A DNA stretch of 7,035 bases from an uncultured Paraglaciecola sp. (GTDB lineage: Bacteria > Pseudomonadota > Gammaproteobacteria > Enterobacterales > Alteromonadaceae). Under the pieces are notes generated by a model that was not told the DNA's origin, did not search any database, and saw only the letters and a program-made list of their open reading frames with translations. Below are positions 5,599 through 7,035 of this stretch, piece by piece. The stretch is from contig CAJQKX010000437.1 of assembly GCA_905479025.1 (NCBI GenBank), forward strand, positions 1 through 7,035. Direction: 5' to 3'. How positions within the stretch are numbered: the stretch's first letter is position 1; each line of letters starts with the position of its first letter. The position numbers were made by a program, and so were the translations under genes.

Positions 5599-6357
5599 AT
5601 GTTAGTTGAATTATTACTTAAACCTATAAATAGTTTCCTTCAATGCCCAACCCCACAGAGCTGGGTTGACGAAGCAATCAAACCTAAAAACCTGCCAAAC
5701 TTGCTGCGGGACCATGCTAATTGTGAACTTAAAGCAGCGCAAACCGCTATGTTGCTTTTACGTCGTTATGCTGTAGATCAGCAAAGTAGTAATGCGCTGC
5801 TAGCATGGTTAAAGCCTTATGAGGATTTTGTTTACCGTAAAATTGGCAATGGTGACTTTAGTGATTATATGAGTCTGTCAAAAAGACTGATCAGTAAATC
5901 TGACTTTGAACATGGCGACGAGCTGATCAGTAAAATGGTGTTATTGATTAAAGAAGAGTTACATCATTTTGAACAGGTGTGGGAAATTATGCAAAGTAGG
6001 GGAGTGGCTTACGATAACCTTAGTGCTTCTGGTTATGCTCGGGGCATGATGAAAGGGGTTCGCACACATGAACCAGCCAAACTCAGTGATACGCTAATTT
6101 GTGGCGCTTATATTGAAGCCCGTTCTTGTGAACGATTTGCCAAGTTAGCCCCATGTTTAGATACTGAACTAGAGGCGTTTTATACGTCTTTATTACGTTC
6201 AGAGGCGAGGCATTTTCAAGACTATTTAACCTTAGCGACCAAAGTTAGTGAGACAAATATTGATGAACGAGTCACTTTTTTTGGTGAAAAAGAAGCCAAG
6301 CTAATTCAAATGCCAGATCAAGAGTTTCGTTTTCATAGTGGCTTGCCTCAGCCATAA
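5599..6357 (+). CDS. miaE: tRNA 2-methylthio-N6-isopentenyl adenosine(37) hydroxylase MiaE
   Basis: MiaE is a non-haem di-iron monooxygenase. With O2 it hydroxylates the isopentenyl group of ms2i6A at position 37 of tRNAs reading UNN codons, giving ms2io6A, after MiaA and MiaB have acted. The 252-residue product fits the family length of about 250-270. Its sequence is strongly MiaE-like from start to end: FLQCPTPQSWVDEA (13-26), CELKAAQTAMLLLRRY (42-57), VLLIKEELHHFEQV (114-127), RTHEP (155-159), CGAYIEARSCERF (168-180), LLRSEARHFQDYL (198-210) and FRFHSG (243-248). The ferritin-like iron ligands are predicted as Glu43, Glu120/His123, Glu173 and Glu202/His205, all present. The ATG at 5599 has only a weak AAGAA ribosome binding site, but it aligns with the family's N-terminus. 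The leader carries a candidate promoter, operator and hairpin. miaA and miaB are not in the window. Confidence 0.97.
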   Translation: MLVELLLKPINSFLQCPTPQSWVDEAIKPKNLPNLLRDHANCELKAAQTAMLLLRRYAVDQQSSNALLAWLKPYEDFVYRKIGNGDFSDYMSLSKRLISKSDFEHGDELISKMVLLIKEELHHFEQVWEIMQSRGVAYDNLSASGYARGMMKGVRTHEPAKLSDTLICGAYIEARSCERFAKLAPCLDTELEAFYTSLLRSEARHFQDYLTLATKVSETNIDERVTFFGEKEAKLIQMPDQEFRFHSGLPQP

Positions 6358-6400
6358 CTTGGGCCGGGCATATATAGTGTGTGGCTGGTCTGCCTGTTAA

Positions 6401-6544
6401 TTAGTCATCTTTTACATGAAACAGTGTAATGAGAGTAGAGCCAGTAACTTTGATGCGTGAATGGTGTTTATTCGAATTTGTTGGGCTGGTTGAGCAACCG
6501 AGTAAAGTGAATACTCCAATGACAGCGAATAAGTATTTAATCAA
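6401..6544 (-). CDS. Possible small lipoprotein (TTG start)
   Basis: A minus-strand frame encodes a 47-residue peptide if it starts at the TTG at 6542-6544. It begins MIKYLFAVIGVFTLLGCSTSP, a compact lipoprotein signal with lipobox LLGC (Cys17) and Ser at +2, which favours the outer membrane. AAAGG lies 10 bases upstream. The frame is open to an ATG at 6724, but the added 60 residues are arginine-rich and look non-coding, and they would bury the signal. The tail after the cysteine is only about 30 residues, so it could be a small lipoprotein like the short ones found across proteobacteria, a toxin-like peptide, or the remnant of a larger gene. It is convergent with miaE. The function is unknown. 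Confidence 0.4.
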   Translation of the reverse strand: MIKYLFAVIGVFTLLGCSTSPTNSNKHHSRIKVTGSTLITLFHVKDD

Positions 6545-6629
6545 CGATTTTATGCCTTTAATAAAGATGCCATAACTTAACGACTTTGTTACTCGATCAA
6601 TTATTCTTGAGCTGGTAGGGTGATTCCGC

Positions 6630-6652
6630 CGGCAATTGAGCACGGCAATTGA
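6630..6652. repeat. Tandem 10-base direct repeat with 13-base period
   Basis: CGGCAATTGA occurs at 6630-6639 and again at 6643-6652, separated by GCA. Each copy has the palindromic core CAATTG. It lies between the minus-strand lipoprotein start and the plus-strand lipoprotein at 6794, where a binding site for a regulator of either gene would be expected. A 13-base period does not match one helical turn closely. Confidence 0.3.
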
Positions 6653-6793
6653 TGACCACTTAGTTAGTAGCAATTCCATGGGACGTTTACTGCGAACAAG
6701 TCTCACCCTCCTTGATTCAGTCATCTAAGTGATTGGCGTAATAATTGCTATTGCTAAATACTGAATAGTTTATATTTGATATTGGATTTGTGC

Positions 6794-7035
6794 ATGAGAT
6801 TACTTTCAAAATACTGGTTTTTGATTTCTGTTTTTATGGCCCTTTCAGCATGCTCTGTTTTTGAGTTTGAGCAAACATCTAGACTATGCGTTGACGACAA
6901 TGGAAATTTTGATGAGTGCGCAAATATTGGTCTTGAAAAGCAGGATATGCAACAAGACTCCAGTTTGTTTAAATCAGGGCTGCATTTTGTAACACTTAAC
7001 GAATACACCCAGCAAATAGCGTTGGAGTTAAAAAG
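6794..7035 (+). CDS. N-terminal part of a lipoprotein, possibly FlgO family (cut by window end)
   Basis: Eighty codons are visible and the frame is still open at the end of the window. The N-terminus, MRLLSKYWFLISVFMALSAC, is a type II signal peptide with lipobox LSAC and lipidated Cys20. Ser at +2 predicts outer-membrane sorting. The mature part has Cys32 and Cys42 and then SGLHFVTLNEYTQQIALEL (61-79). That stretch resembles the beginning of FlgO-family outer-membrane proteins, where a conserved segment on the adsorption of the LNEY...QLA type precedes a TolB-like domain. The diagnostic core is outside the window, so the family call is tentative. GGA at 6784-6786 is spaced 7 bases from the ATG. 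No strong promoter was seen; TATATT at 6771-6776 lacks a good -35. Confidence 0.7.
   Translation, partial: MRLLSKYWFLISVFMALSACSVFEFEQTSRLCVDDNGNFDECANIGLEKQDMQQDSSLFKSGLHFVTLNEYTQQIALELK

Noticed and set aside
6358..6400. Terminator between miaE and the minus-strand frame
   Set aside because: The GC-rich stretch GGGCCGGGCA has no good complementary arm nearby and no T-run, so no terminator can be supported.
6545..6724. N-terminal extension of the minus-strand lipoprotein frame to the ATG at 6724
   Set aside because: The extra 60 residues are arginine-rich, do not resemble a protein domain, and would place the lipoprotein signal internally.
6754..7008. Minus-strand 84-codon frame opposite the truncated lipoprotein
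   Set aside because: The plus strand there has a clear lipoprotein signal with a spaced ribosome binding site; the antisense frame has no recognisable feature.

Overview
The window looks like chromosomal DNA from a low-GC marine gammaproteobacterium, most likely in the Alteromonadales (Glaciecola/Paraglaciecola/Alteromonas type). This rests on a clear miaE gene, a membrane winged-helix/TolB/TPR regulator of a kind common in that order, and a possible FlgO-like lipoprotein. The genus is a guess. No phage, transposon, CRISPR, tRNA or rRNA was seen.

Layout. Bases 1-282 are upstream DNA. A 783-residue transmembrane regulator follows (283-2634): an N-terminal DNA-binding winged helix, three membrane helices, a TolB-like domain and a long TPR array. 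Its true start probably lies upstream of the first ATG. After 98 bases comes a small secreted protein with eight cysteines (2733-3191). A 300-base gap with two possible hairpins leads to a spermidine-synthase-like Rossmann protein (3492-4169), then to a membrane-anchored stand-alone dCache sensor domain without an output module (4269-5087). A 511-base gap follows, unusually rich in inverted and direct repeats, including a perfect palindrome that sits in the spacer of a putative promoter just ahead of miaE (5599-6357). MiaE is the tRNA ms2i6A37 hydroxylase. Downstream, a possible very short lipoprotein gene lies on the minus strand (6401-6544), then a non-coding stretch with a tandem repeat, then the start of a lipoprotein gene cut by the window end (6794-7035).

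How they work together. All confident genes are on the plus strand, but every gap is about 100 bases or more, so no tight operon is visible. The best candidate for a linked pair is the regulator and the cysteine-rich secreted protein. The regulator's predicted topology puts its TolB/TPR half in the periplasm, where the small protein should also reside. A sensor-ligand or sensor-target relation is an inference. The methyltransferase-like protein, the dCache protein and MiaE show no evident common pathway.
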